A DNA stretch of 7,314 bases from Rhizobiaceae bacterium (GTDB lineage: Bacteria; Pseudomonadota; Alphaproteobacteria; Rhizobiales; Rhizobiaceae): positions 1 through 7,314 of the forward strand of contig JACMIV010000337.1 in NCBI GenBank assembly GCA_014380965.1. The letters run 5' to 3'. The notes under the pieces are model-generated. The model ran no database searches. It saw nothing but the letters and a program-made list of their open reading frames with translations, and had not been told where the DNA came from. Each line of letters starts with the position of its first letter. Position 1 is the stretch's first letter. The translations under genes and the position numbers were made by a program. Below are positions 1 to 5,609 of the stretch, one piece after another.

Positions 1-191
1 AACTCGTCGTCGTAGGTCACACGGTCACCGGGCTCCTGCCACCGGAGCTGTCAGAGCACACGCCGACGGACGACGAGGATCTCTGGGTGCGTGGCTCCGT
101 TTTTGCCGCGGATACGGGCGCGGGCCGCGGGGGGTTCTTGACCGCGGTTGAGCTGCCCGGGCGTGCGGTCTACGAGTCGCGTCGGGAGTGA
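1..191 (+). CDS. C-terminal end of a probable calcineurin-like metallophosphoesterase (5' end outside window)
   Basis: An open frame enters from the left edge (first full codon at position 3) and ends with TGA at 189-191, giving the last 62 residues of a protein. Two stretches resemble the end of bacterial calcineurin-like phosphoesterases: VVVGHT near the start, matching the last metal-binding Gly-His-Thr motif, and, about 35 residues later, ADTGAGRGGFLTAVEL, matching the closing 'D-T-G-x-x-x-G-G-x-L-T-A-x-x-L' strand of the fold. About four fifths of codons end in G or C, which supports real coding. These enzymes hydrolyse phosphoesters using two metal ions; the substrate cannot be told from this part. 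The catalytic N-terminal motifs are outside the window, so the family call is from pattern resemblance only. The gene converges on the minus-strand fragment ending at 241. Confidence 0.45.
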   Translation, partial: LVVVGHTVTGLLPPELSEHTPTDDEDLWVRGSVFAADTGAGRGGFLTAVELPGRAVYESRRE

Positions 192-240
192 CGGTCGGCC
201 CTGGCTTGTGACGATCCTCCACGACGGGAGGGGGAACCCA

Positions 241-360
241 TCAAATCCACCGGCGCACGCGGAACACGACGAGCAGCAGGAAGGTGAGCGTCAACATCAG
301 CCCGATCACGATCCAGAAGCCCTCGACCCGCTGGGAGATCGGGATAATCGCAAAGACCGA
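241..360 (-). pseudogene. Possible 3' remnant of a CorA/ZntB-type metal transporter
   Basis: Read on the minus strand, about 39 codons before a TGA at 241-243 encode a hydrophobic helix with a basic tail: GFWIVIGLMLTLTFLL followed by VVFRVRRWI. A proline-containing linker, an aromatic at the helix entry and a final 'F-R-x-R-x-W-hydrophobic' tail are how the second helix and C-terminus of CorA-family (Mg/Co/Zn) transporters usually look. No ATG, GTG or TTG start with a plausible ribosome site lies just upstream, and translation further upstream runs into the palindromic repeat at 369-465 and then the permease gene, so the roughly 280 residues expected before this tail are absent. I infer a truncated gene. 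It could also be an unrelated single-helix protein or a chance hydrophobic frame; the fragment is too short to decide. Confidence 0.35.
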
Positions 361-368
361 AGCTTCCG

Positions 369-465
369 ATCTCCCCCCCGGCGGGGGAGATGTCCGGCAG
401 GCCAGAGGGGGGTGCAGGCGCAAGCCTCGAAACCACTCGCCGCAACCTTCACCGGAGCCCCCTCT
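369..465. repeat. Rhizobial-type intergenic palindromic repeat (two dyads)
   Basis: Two inverted repeats lie end to end. The first is a perfect 9-bp stem, atctccccc (369-377) with gggggagat (383-391), and a 5-base loop. The second pairs agaggggg (404-411) with ccccctct (458-465) across about 46 bases. Between them is the linker tgtccggcaggcc. The combination of a C-run/G-run stem, a 'tgtccggcagg' linker and an 'agaggggg' block is familiar from intergenic repeats scattered in many rhizobial genomes; I recognise it from memory and have not searched. The right arm ends exactly where the permease start codon begins. Confidence 0.7.
452..457 (+). promoter_or_regulatory. Candidate ribosome binding site for the permease TTG start
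   Basis: The sequence ccggag ends 7 bases before the TTG at 465. It is the only purine-rich candidate at sensible spacing to an in-frame start, and it lies inside the second dyad of the repeat, so a folded repeat in the mRNA would place it in a loop next to a stem that covers the start codon. Confidence 0.35.
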
Positions 466-3059
466 TGACCGCCGTCGAAGCCGTCTCCGACCGCGGCGCG
501 GCGCGCATCGCGCCCCCGGCCGGCACCACGGCACGATTCAAGCTCGCGCTTCGCTTCGCGTTGCGCGAGATGCGGGGTGGGCTCTCCGGCTTCTACATCT
601 TCCTCGCCTGCATCACGCTCGGCGTCGCCTCGATCGCGGCGGTGAACTCGGTGGCGGTGATGATGACCGGCGGGATCGAGCGCGAGGGTCGGGCGATTCT
701 CGGCGGCGACATGCGCTTCTCCTTGGTCCAGCGCGAGGCGGCAGGTCCCGAACTCGACTATCTCCGCTCGCTCGGCGACGTGTCGAAGACGACCGCGATG
801 CGATCCATGGCGAGGCTGCCGGCGGGCACCGACCAGTCGCTGGTGGAACTGAAAGCCATCGACGGCGCCTATCCGCTCTACGGCGCGATCGAGACCGCCC
901 CGGCCGAGCCGCTGGACGCCCTACTTGCCGAGCGGAACGGCCGCTTCGGGGCGCTCGCCGCGCCCGAACTTCTCGATCGGCTGGGGCTCGCGCGCGGCGC
1001 AGTCCTCCGCATCGGGTCGAGCGAGGTCGAACTGCGCGCGACGATCGTCCGCGAGCCCGACCTTCTTTCCGACGGCTTCAACTTCGCACCGCGCCTGATG
1101 CTCTCCGAGGCGGGCATCGCGGCGACCGGGCTTGTCCAGCCGGGGAGCCTGGTCGAGCATTCATACAACGTGCGTCTGCCTGTGGGCGACGACGGCAAGG
1201 CGCTCCTCGAACAGGCGAACGAGCGCTTTCCCTCCGCCGGCTGGAGCATCCGCACCGCCGACGAGGCGGCGCCCTCGCTTCAACGCAACATCGAGCGCTT
1301 CTCGCAGTTTCTGACGCTGGTCGGCCTCACCGCCCTCATCGTCGGGGGCGTCGGAGTCGCCAACGCCGTCAACGCCTATCTCGATTCAAAGCGCGCGGTC
1401 ATAGCGACCTTCAAGAGCCTTGGCGCCGGCGGCACTTTCGTTGTCACGATCTACCTGATCCAGATCATGATCCTTGCGACCGTCGGCGTCGCGGCCGGCC
1501 TCCTTCTCGGCGCGATCGCGCCGTTTATCACGGCGCGCTTCCTCGAAAGCGTCATTCCGGTAGCGGCGACGGCCTCCGTCTATCCGTCCGCGCTCTTCGT
1601 CGCGGCGTTGTTCGGCTTCCTCACCTCGCTCGCCTTCGCGCTCCTGCCGCTCGGCCGCACGCGCGACGTTCCGGCGACGGCGCTCTTTCGCGAGATGACG
1701 GCGTCCGGCAGTTACCGGATGCGCTGGGCCTATCTCGGCGGCGCGATCGGACTTGCCGCCGTCATCGCCGCGCTGGCGATATTCATGGCAAGCGACCGCG
1801 ACGTCGCCTTCACCTTCCTCGTCGCCACGGCCGCCGCCTTCCTCATCCTCAGAGGCGTCGCCATCGTGATCCAGCGTCTGGCCGCCCGTGCGCCGCGCGT
1901 CTCCTCGACCCCGTTGCGCCTCGCGATCGGCAACATCCACCGGCCGGGGGCGCTGACGCCCTCGGTCGTTCTCTCGCTCGGTCTTGGCCTGACGCTGCTC
2001 GTCACCCTCGCGATCATCGACAACAGCCTGCGCCGCGAGATCTCGGGCGGGCTCGCGACGCGGGCGCCGAACTTCTTCTTCGTCGACATCCAGAACGCCG
2101 ACATCGCGCCCTTCCGCGAGGAGGTGGAGCGCCTCGCGCCCGGCTCGTCGCTCGACGCTGCGCCCATGCTGCGCGGGCGGATCACCGAACTGAACGGGCA
2201 GGACGTCGCCACGATGGAGATCCCGCCCGAAGGGGGCTGGGTGCTGCGCGGCGACCGGGGCGTCACCTACGCGCCGACGCTGCCGGAGAATTCCAACATC
2301 ACCGAGGGCGAATGGTGGCCCGCGGACTATTCCGGCGAGCCGCTCGTCTCCTTCTCCGAGGAAGAGGCCGGCGAGCTTGGGCTCAAGATCGGCGAGACGC
2401 TGACCGTCAACGTGCTCGGCCGCGACATCACGGCAAGGCTCGCGAATTTCCGGACGGTGGAGTGGGAGTCGCTGTCGATCAATTTCGTGATGGTCTTCTC
2501 GCCCAACACGTTCGCAGGCGCGCCCCACGCGTGGCTCGCGACCCTCGCCATCCCCGAAGCCACCCCGGCGAGCGAAGCGTCCGTCATGAACGGGATCACC
2601 AACGCCTATCCCGCGGTGACGACGGTGCGCGTCAAGGAGGCGCTCGACGCGGTGAACGGGCTGGTGGCGCAGCTTGCGCTCGCCATCCGGGCCGCAGCGG
2701 CGGTGGCGCTCGTCGCCTCGGTGCTCGTCCTGTCAGGCGCGCTCGCGGCGGGCAACCGAAGCCGCATCCACGACGCCGTGGTTCTGAAGACGCTCGGAGC
2801 GACCCGGCGCGTGCTGATCCAGGCCTTCACCATGGAGTACCTGCTGCTTGGCCTTGCGACCGCTGCCTTCGCCATTGGAGCCGGAGCGCTCGCTTCCTGG
2901 TTCGTCGTCGCCTCGATCATGCAGCTTCCTTACGCCTTCGACTGGATGGTGGCGCTGACGACGCTCGTCGTCTCGCTGGTGTTGACGGTCGGCTTCGGGC
3001 TTGCGGGAACATGGCGGATCCTCGGACAAAAGGCGGCGCCGGTGCTGCGGACACTTTAG
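465..3059 (+). CDS. FtsX-like ABC transporter permease, YbbP/MacB superfamily
   Basis: An inner-membrane permease of the MacB/FtsX superfamily (type VII ABC systems), most like E. coli YbbP (COG3127). From the TTG start it has 864 residues. The order is: first helix at about 43-67 after RFALREMRGG; a periplasmic MacB-type domain (about 70-280); an FtsX domain with three helices (about 280-410, with the coupling-loop-like FKSLGAGG at 316-323); two middle helices (about 422-441 and 448-468); a helix at 497-518; a second periplasmic domain (about 520-735); and a second FtsX domain (about 736-860, with LKTLGATRR at 774-782). That gives about ten helices. Such permeases act as mechanical transmitters driven by a cytosolic ATPase; the E. 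coli partner is YbbA. No ATPase gene flanks this one here. An in-frame ATG at 390 would add 25 residues encoded by the repeat, low in resemblance to homologues, so I prefer TTG 465. Confidence 0.9.
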   Translation: MTAVEAVSDRGAARIAPPAGTTARFKLALRFALREMRGGLSGFYIFLACITLGVASIAAVNSVAVMMTGGIEREGRAILGGDMRFSLVQREAAGPELDYLRSLGDVSKTTAMRSMARLPAGTDQSLVELKAIDGAYPLYGAIETAPAEPLDALLAERNGRFGALAAPELLDRLGLARGAVLRIGSSEVELRATIVREPDLLSDGFNFAPRLMLSEAGIAATGLVQPGSLVEHSYNVRLPVGDDGKALLEQANERFPSAGWSIRTADEAAPSLQRNIERFSQFLTLVGLTALIVGGVGVANAVNAYLDSKRAVIATFKSLGAGGTFVVTIYLIQIMILATVGVAAGLLLGAIAPFITARFLESVIPVAATASVYPSALFVAALFGFLTSLAFALLPLGRTRDVPATALFREMTASGSYRMRWAYLGGAIGLAAVIAALAIFMASDRDVAFTFLVATAAAFLILRGVAIVIQRLAARAPRVSSTPLRLAIGNIHRPGALTPSVVLSLGLGLTLLVTLAIIDNSLRREISGGLATRAPNFFFVDIQNADIAPFREEVERLAPGSSLDAAPMLRGRITELNGQDVATMEIPPEGGWVLRGDRGVTYAPTLPENSNITEGEWWPADYSGEPLVSFSEEEAGELGLKIGETLTVNVLGRDITARLANFRTVEWESLSINFVMVFSPNTFAGAPHAWLATLAIPEATPASEASVMNGITNAYPAVTTVRVKEALDAVNGLVAQLALAIRAAAAVALVASVLVLSGALAAGNRSRIHDAVVLKTLGATRRVLIQAFTMEYLLLGLATAAFAIGAGALASWFVVASIMQLPYAFDWMVALTTLVVSLVLTVGFGLAGTWRILGQKAAPVLRTL

Positions 3060-3094
3060 GGCGGCCCGTGACGATAGGGCGGCCCGCGACGATC
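3059..3094. repeat. 18-bp tandem duplication at the permease stop
   Basis: Two adjacent 18-base units, gggcggcccgtgacgata (3059-3076) and gggcggcccgcgacgatc (3077-3094), match at 16 of 18 positions. The first base of unit one is the last base of the permease TAG stop. Most likely a local slippage duplication; no function is evident. Confidence 0.6.
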
Positions 3095-3153
3095 GATTAA
3101 CCGCGACACGCTATGAGGACGCGGTTTCGTGACCCCGCGCCCGCGAAAGAGAC

Positions 3154-3182
3154 TTGTTTGCAACGCGCGGCATCCGCATATT
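3154..3182 (+). promoter_or_regulatory. Candidate sigma-70-type promoter for the BI-1/YccA gene
   Basis: TTGTTT (3154-3159) and CATATT (3177-3182) are separated by 17 bases, the ideal spacing. The hexamers match the consensus at 3 and 4 of 6 positions. The gap of 221 bases after the permease and the ordinary leader up to 3281 suggest the downstream gene has its own transcription start, but the match is modest. Confidence 0.3.
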
Positions 3183-3280
3183 GTTGGGCAGGCAAGCTGG
3201 GCGTCCCGCCAGCGGCGCCTCGGTCGCCCGCGACGCGGGACGGATCGACACCGGACGGGACACGCAGAAAGGAACTTTCC

Positions 3281-4060
3281 ATGGCTGACAAGTGGAATAA
3301 CGGGGCGCGCAGCGTTCCGATGGCCGGGTCGAGAGTGGACGTCACGATCGACCAGGGCCTGCGGACCTACATGCTCAAGGTCTACAACCTCATGGCCGCC
3401 GGCCTCGCCATCACCGGCGTCGCGGCCTACGGCCTTTTCATGCTTGCGACGACGACCGATCCGGCCTTGTCGGTCGGAACGCTGAACGGCGTCATGCTGA
3501 CGAGCCTTGGCGCTACGCTCTACACATCTCCGCTCAAGTGGGTGGTGATGTTCGCGCCGCTCGCGATGGTGTTCTTCCTGTCCTTCCGCGTGGACAAGAT
3601 GAGCGTGCCGGCAGCGCAGGCGACATTCTGGGCCTATGCCGCCATGGTCGGCGCGTCGATCTCGACGATCTTCCTCGTCTACACTCAGGAATCCATCGTT
3701 CAGGTCTTCTTCATCACCGCCGCAACCTTCGGCGCGCTGTCGCTTTGGGGCTACACGACAAAGAAGGACATCTCCGCTTGGGGCTCGTTCTTGTTCATGG
3801 GCGTGATCGGCATTCTGCTCGCCTCGATCGTGAACATCTTCCTCGGCTCGGATGCGCTGGGCTTTGCGATCTCCGTGATCGGCGTCCTCGTCTTCGCCGG
3901 ACTCACGGCCTACGACACGCAGCAGATCAAGGAAATGTACTACGAGGGCGACGGTTCGGTCGTGATGGGCCGCAAGGCGATCATGGGCGCTCTCCGGCTC
4001 TACCTCGACTTCCTGAACATGTTCATGTTCATGCTCCAGCTCTTCGGCAACCGCGAGTAA
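3281..4060 (+). CDS. Bax inhibitor-1/YccA family membrane protein
   Basis: A 259-residue integral membrane protein of the BI-1/TMBIM (UPF0005) family, the usual length for bacterial members. About seven helices are visible: near residues 34-56, 86-102, 112-134, 138-158, 166-188, 193-211 and 235-255. Family hallmarks are GILLASIVNIFLGS (177-190), LTAYDTQQIKEMYY (208-221) and LRLYLDFLNMF (239-249). Asp212 and Asp243 sit where the paired aspartates of Bacillus YetJ form the pH-dependent calcium-leak latch, so the same mechanism is plausible though untested here. E. coli YccA, a relative, binds and modulates the FtsH protease. The start is ATG 3281 with a good ribosome site, aaaggaa (3268-3274), 6-7 bases upstream; the frame stays open upstream to 3113, but that part has no family resemblance. 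Followed by a strong terminator, so it is probably a single-gene unit. Confidence 0.95.
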   Translation: MADKWNNGARSVPMAGSRVDVTIDQGLRTYMLKVYNLMAAGLAITGVAAYGLFMLATTTDPALSVGTLNGVMLTSLGATLYTSPLKWVVMFAPLAMVFFLSFRVDKMSVPAAQATFWAYAAMVGASISTIFLVYTQESIVQVFFITAATFGALSLWGYTTKKDISAWGSFLFMGVIGILLASIVNIFLGSDALGFAISVIGVLVFAGLTAYDTQQIKEMYYEGDGSVVMGRKAIMGALRLYLDFLNMFMFMLQLFGNRE

Positions 4061-4084
4061 GCGATTGCGCCAGACGGAACACTG

Positions 4085-4103
4085 AGGCGCCTTGCTGGCG
4101 CCT
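4085..4103 (+). other. Perfect hairpin after the BI-1/YccA gene
   Basis: The 7-bp arms aggcgcc (4085-4091) and ggcgcct (4097-4103) enclose the loop ttgct. There is no T-run behind it, so it is not a terminator itself; it lies just ahead of the real one and could protect the mRNA 3' end. Confidence 0.5.
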
Positions 4104-4116
4104 GCTGGAAAAGTCG

Positions 4117-4148
4117 AAAGGGCGGTCTTCGGGCCGCCCTTTTCTTTT
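4117..4148 (+). terminator. Rho-independent terminator of the BI-1/YccA gene
   Basis: The stem aaagggcggtc (4117-4127) pairs with the sequence from 4132 to 4142 with one G-U pair, closing a ttcg tetraloop (4128-4131) in the especially stable C(UUCG)G context. It is followed by a T-rich tract, ttttctttt (4140-4148). Position 57 bases after the stop at 4060 fits. The reverse strand has a weaker version because of the aaa at 4117-4119. Confidence 0.88.
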
Positions 4149-4220
4149 GGCCCGGCATTTGCGACTGAGGCGCACGGACGTTCCCCGACTTTTAAGGTCT
4201 TGCGTCCGACCGGAGCACCC

Positions 4221-4781
4221 ATGGACGACTGCACCCTTCGCACTGCCACCGCGGCGGATCTTGCGCACCTGACGCGGATCTATGCCCACGCCGTCCTCCA
4301 CGGCACCGCGACCTTCGAACTGACGCCGCCGGACGAGGCGGAGATGGCGACGCGCTTCGCCGCCCTCATGCGGCAGGGCTATCCCTATCTCGTCGCCGAG
4401 GACCATAGCGAGCGGGTTCTCGGCTACGCCTATGCCGGCCCGTTCCGCAACCGTCCGGCCTTCCGCTGGTCGGTGGAGGATTCGATCTATCTCGCGCCTG
4501 AAGCGACAGGCCAGGGCGTCGGCCGCATGCTCCTCTCGCAGCTGTTGAAGCTCTGCGAGGCGAAAGGCTTCCGGCAGATGATCGCAGTCATCGGCGACAG
4601 CGAGAATACCCCGTCCATCCGCCTTCACGAACGCGCCGGCTTTCGCACTATCGGCATCTTCCAAAGCTCGGGCTTCAAGTTTGGCCGCTGGATCGACACC
4701 GTCTTCATGCAGCTCGACCTCGGCAAGGGCAGCAAGACTTTGCCGGACGAGGCGGAGTTTCCGGGGACGATGCCGGAATAG
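4221..4781 (+). CDS. GNAT N-acetyltransferase, phosphinothricin/methionine-sulfoximine acetyltransferase type
   Basis: A 186-residue cytosolic acetyl-CoA-dependent N-acetyltransferase. The pattern follows the PAT/MnaT (YncA, COG1247) subfamily: GYAYAGPFRNRPAFRWSVED (68-87) with the conserved Arg-rich strand and Glu86, SIYLAPEATGQGVGRMLL (88-105) containing the acetyl-CoA pyrophosphate loop Q98-G-V-G101, MIAVIGDSEN (120-129), SIRLHERAGF (132-141) and GFKFGRWIDTVFMQ (151-164). Members acetylate the amino group of glutamine-analogue toxins such as methionine sulfoximine or phosphinothricin; the actual substrate here is unknown. The last 20 residues are a variable tail. ATG 4221 is chosen because homology begins right after it (LRTATAADL) and cggag (4211-4215) lies 5 bases upstream, though the frame is open back to 4092 through the preceding terminator. 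No clear promoter was seen in the 160-base gap. Confidence 0.93.
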   Translation: MDDCTLRTATAADLAHLTRIYAHAVLHGTATFELTPPDEAEMATRFAALMRQGYPYLVAEDHSERVLGYAYAGPFRNRPAFRWSVEDSIYLAPEATGQGVGRMLLSQLLKLCEAKGFRQMIAVIGDSENTPSIRLHERAGFRTIGIFQSSGFKFGRWIDTVFMQLDLGKGSKTLPDEAEFPGTMPE

Positions 4782-4801
4782 AGGCGACGGGGTACGGCCG
4801 C

Positions 4802-4823
4802 CGTCCGGAAAGGCGACCGGACG
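4802..4823 (+). other. Hairpin after the acetyltransferase gene
   Basis: The 7-bp arms cgtccgg (4802-4808) and ccggacg (4817-4823) flank an 8-base loop, 20 bases after the acetyltransferase stop. There is no T-run, so it is at best part of a Rho-dependent or processed 3' end. Confidence 0.3.
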
Positions 4824-4872
4824 CGACTCTCGATGGTCGTTATGTGCCGCAACGGTCGTCATGCCCCTCGAA

Positions 4873-5008
4873 GTCGTCATCCCGGACTTGATCCGGGGCT
4901 TATGCCAAAAACGGCACTCGGGATCAGGCCGGGTTACGACAAGCGGAGATCAGCAAACAAATCGGATGCGATTTGGAATGGATCCCGGGTCACGCTGGGG
5001 ATGACGAC
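4873..5008. repeat. Compound palindromic intergenic repeat (GTCATCCC/GGGATGAC type) between convergent genes
   Basis: The outer ends are perfect 11-bp inverted repeats, gtcgtcatccc (4873-4883) and gggatgacgac (4998-5008). Inside, ggacttgatccggg (4884-4897) has an imperfect partner in ggatcccgggtcacgctg (4980-4997), and a second imperfect partner in gggatcaggccgggttacga (4920-4939). A separate hairpin, caaatcg/cgatttg (4958-4964, 4969-4975), sits between the two right-hand arms. The 'gtcatcccggacttgatccggg ... ggatcccgggtcacgctggg' pattern is a repeat I know from many alphaproteobacterial genomes, where it typically lies between genes. Here it separates the acetyltransferase from DUF2794, whose 3' ends converge, and its structure in either transcript could end or stabilise the mRNA. 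Confidence 0.75.
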
Positions 5009-5064
5009 CGTCGAGGTTGGTCGAGGTTTGAACGCTGGACACGCAAACAGTGCGCGCCCCTCGC

Positions 5065-5436
5065 TCACACGAGCTTCAGCCCCTTGTCGAACACCTTCAG
5101 CACCTGACCCAGCTCGTGCCCACGCTTCATGACGAGGCCGCCGGCGGCGGTGACGCTGAAGGCGCCTTGGCGGCGGGCGAGCTTGGGGTTCTTCTCGATG
5201 CGATAGAGCGGCATCTCGCTGGTGCGGCGGAAGATCGAGAAGACCGCGCGATCCCTCAGCATGTCGATCGCGTAGTCGCGCCATTCGCCGGCAGCGACCA
5301 TCCGGCCGTAGATGTTGAGAATTTCGGAAAGTTCGCGGCGGTCGAAGGACACGATCGGGACGACGGCCCTGTTTCTGACGATGGAAAGGTCGATGAGATC
5401 AGCGCCTGTCTCGCGCTCCGAAACGAAATCCACCAA
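5065..5436 (-). CDS. DUF2794 family protein
   Basis: A 123-residue soluble protein of the alphaproteobacterial DUF2794 family, whose function is unknown. The conserved core is clear: VSFDRRELSEILNIYGRMVA (29-48), EWRDYAIDMLRDRAVFSIFR (51-70), EMPLYRIEKNPKLARRQGAF (74-93) and KRGHELGQVLKVFD (104-117). No signal peptide or membrane segment is seen; it is rich in Arg, Asp and Glu. The N-terminal 28 residues are variable in the family. No ATG is in frame: TTG 5436 has aagagga six bases upstream and GTG 5433 has it nine bases upstream, so either may start translation. It lies downstream of DUF1223 and acnA on the same strand with a 173-base gap. Confidence 0.9.
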   Translation of the reverse strand: MVDFVSERETGADLIDLSIVRNRAVVPIVSFDRRELSEILNIYGRMVAAGEWRDYAIDMLRDRAVFSIFRRTSEMPLYRIEKNPKLARRQGAFSVTAAGGLVMKRGHELGQVLKVFDKGLKLV

Positions 5437-5442
5437 GTCCCG

Positions 5443-5449
5443 TCCTCTT
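5443..5449 (-). promoter_or_regulatory. Ribosome binding site deciding the DUF2794 start
   Basis: On the minus strand aagagga ends 6 bases before TTG 5436 and 9 bases before GTG 5433. Two ATG codons further upstream (first bases 5477 and 5491) are in the other two frames and cannot start this protein unless there is an indel. Confidence 0.5.
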
Positions 5450-5466
5450 CCGGCAGCCCGAACTGC

Positions 5467-5494
5467 CCGTCCGACATGGCCTGTCCGACATGGC
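5467..5494. repeat. 14-bp tandem duplication upstream of DUF2794
   Basis: The unit gtccgacatggc occurs at 5469-5480 and again at 5483-5494, a period of 14 bases, with a one-base difference in the spacer dinucleotide (cc against ct). Each copy carries an ATG on the minus strand, and because 14 is not a multiple of 3 the two ATGs are in different frames. Confidence 0.6.
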
Positions 5495-5566
5495 TCGTAC
5501 GCCTGCTCGAGGCGTAGGTTCGGCCAACTTTACGACATGATGGTGACATGAAAAGGCAGGAGCGGC

Positions 5567-5590
5567 AAAAGCTTTCCGCCTGCTCGGCGG
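5567..5590 (-). terminator. Weak hairpin after DUF1223
   Basis: On the minus strand ccgcc-gagca-ggcgg (5590-5576) is followed by aaagctttt. The stem is only 5 bp and the T-run is displaced, so termination between DUF1223 and DUF2794 is uncertain; read-through is equally possible. Confidence 0.2.
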
Positions 5591-5609
5591 GCAGAGGGCG
5601 GCGAGCCCC

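Noticed and set aside
216..231. Hairpin cctcc/ggagg between the two convergent fragments at the left end
   Set aside because: The stem is only 5 bp, without a T-run on either side; too weak to call as a terminator.
369..391. The first repeat hairpin as a Rho-independent terminator for the minus-strand fragment or an upstream gene
   Set aside because: No T-run follows the stem on either strand, and the stem belongs to a larger two-dyad element.
390..464. ATG 390 as the permease start
   Set aside because: The ATG is part of the first repeat stem, and the added 25 residues are encoded wholly by repeat DNA. TTG 465 has a better placed ribosome site and gives a normal leader.
1386..2528. A 380-codon minus-strand frame antisense to the permease
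   Set aside because: Composition is dominated by Arg, Asp, Glu and Gly without recognisable motifs; it mirrors the G/C-ending codons of the permease gene.
284..3100. A 938-codon plus-strand open frame overlapping the permease in another frame
   Set aside because: It is Arg-rich, lacks membrane or domain patterns, and is a shadow produced by the GC-rich permease gene, which shows ten helices and both FtsX domains in its own frame.
3056..4249. A 397-codon minus-strand frame antisense to the BI-1/YccA gene
   Set aside because: It is His/Glu/Asp/Arg-rich, as expected for the reverse reading of a hydrophobic membrane gene, and it runs through the strong terminator and both intergenic gaps.
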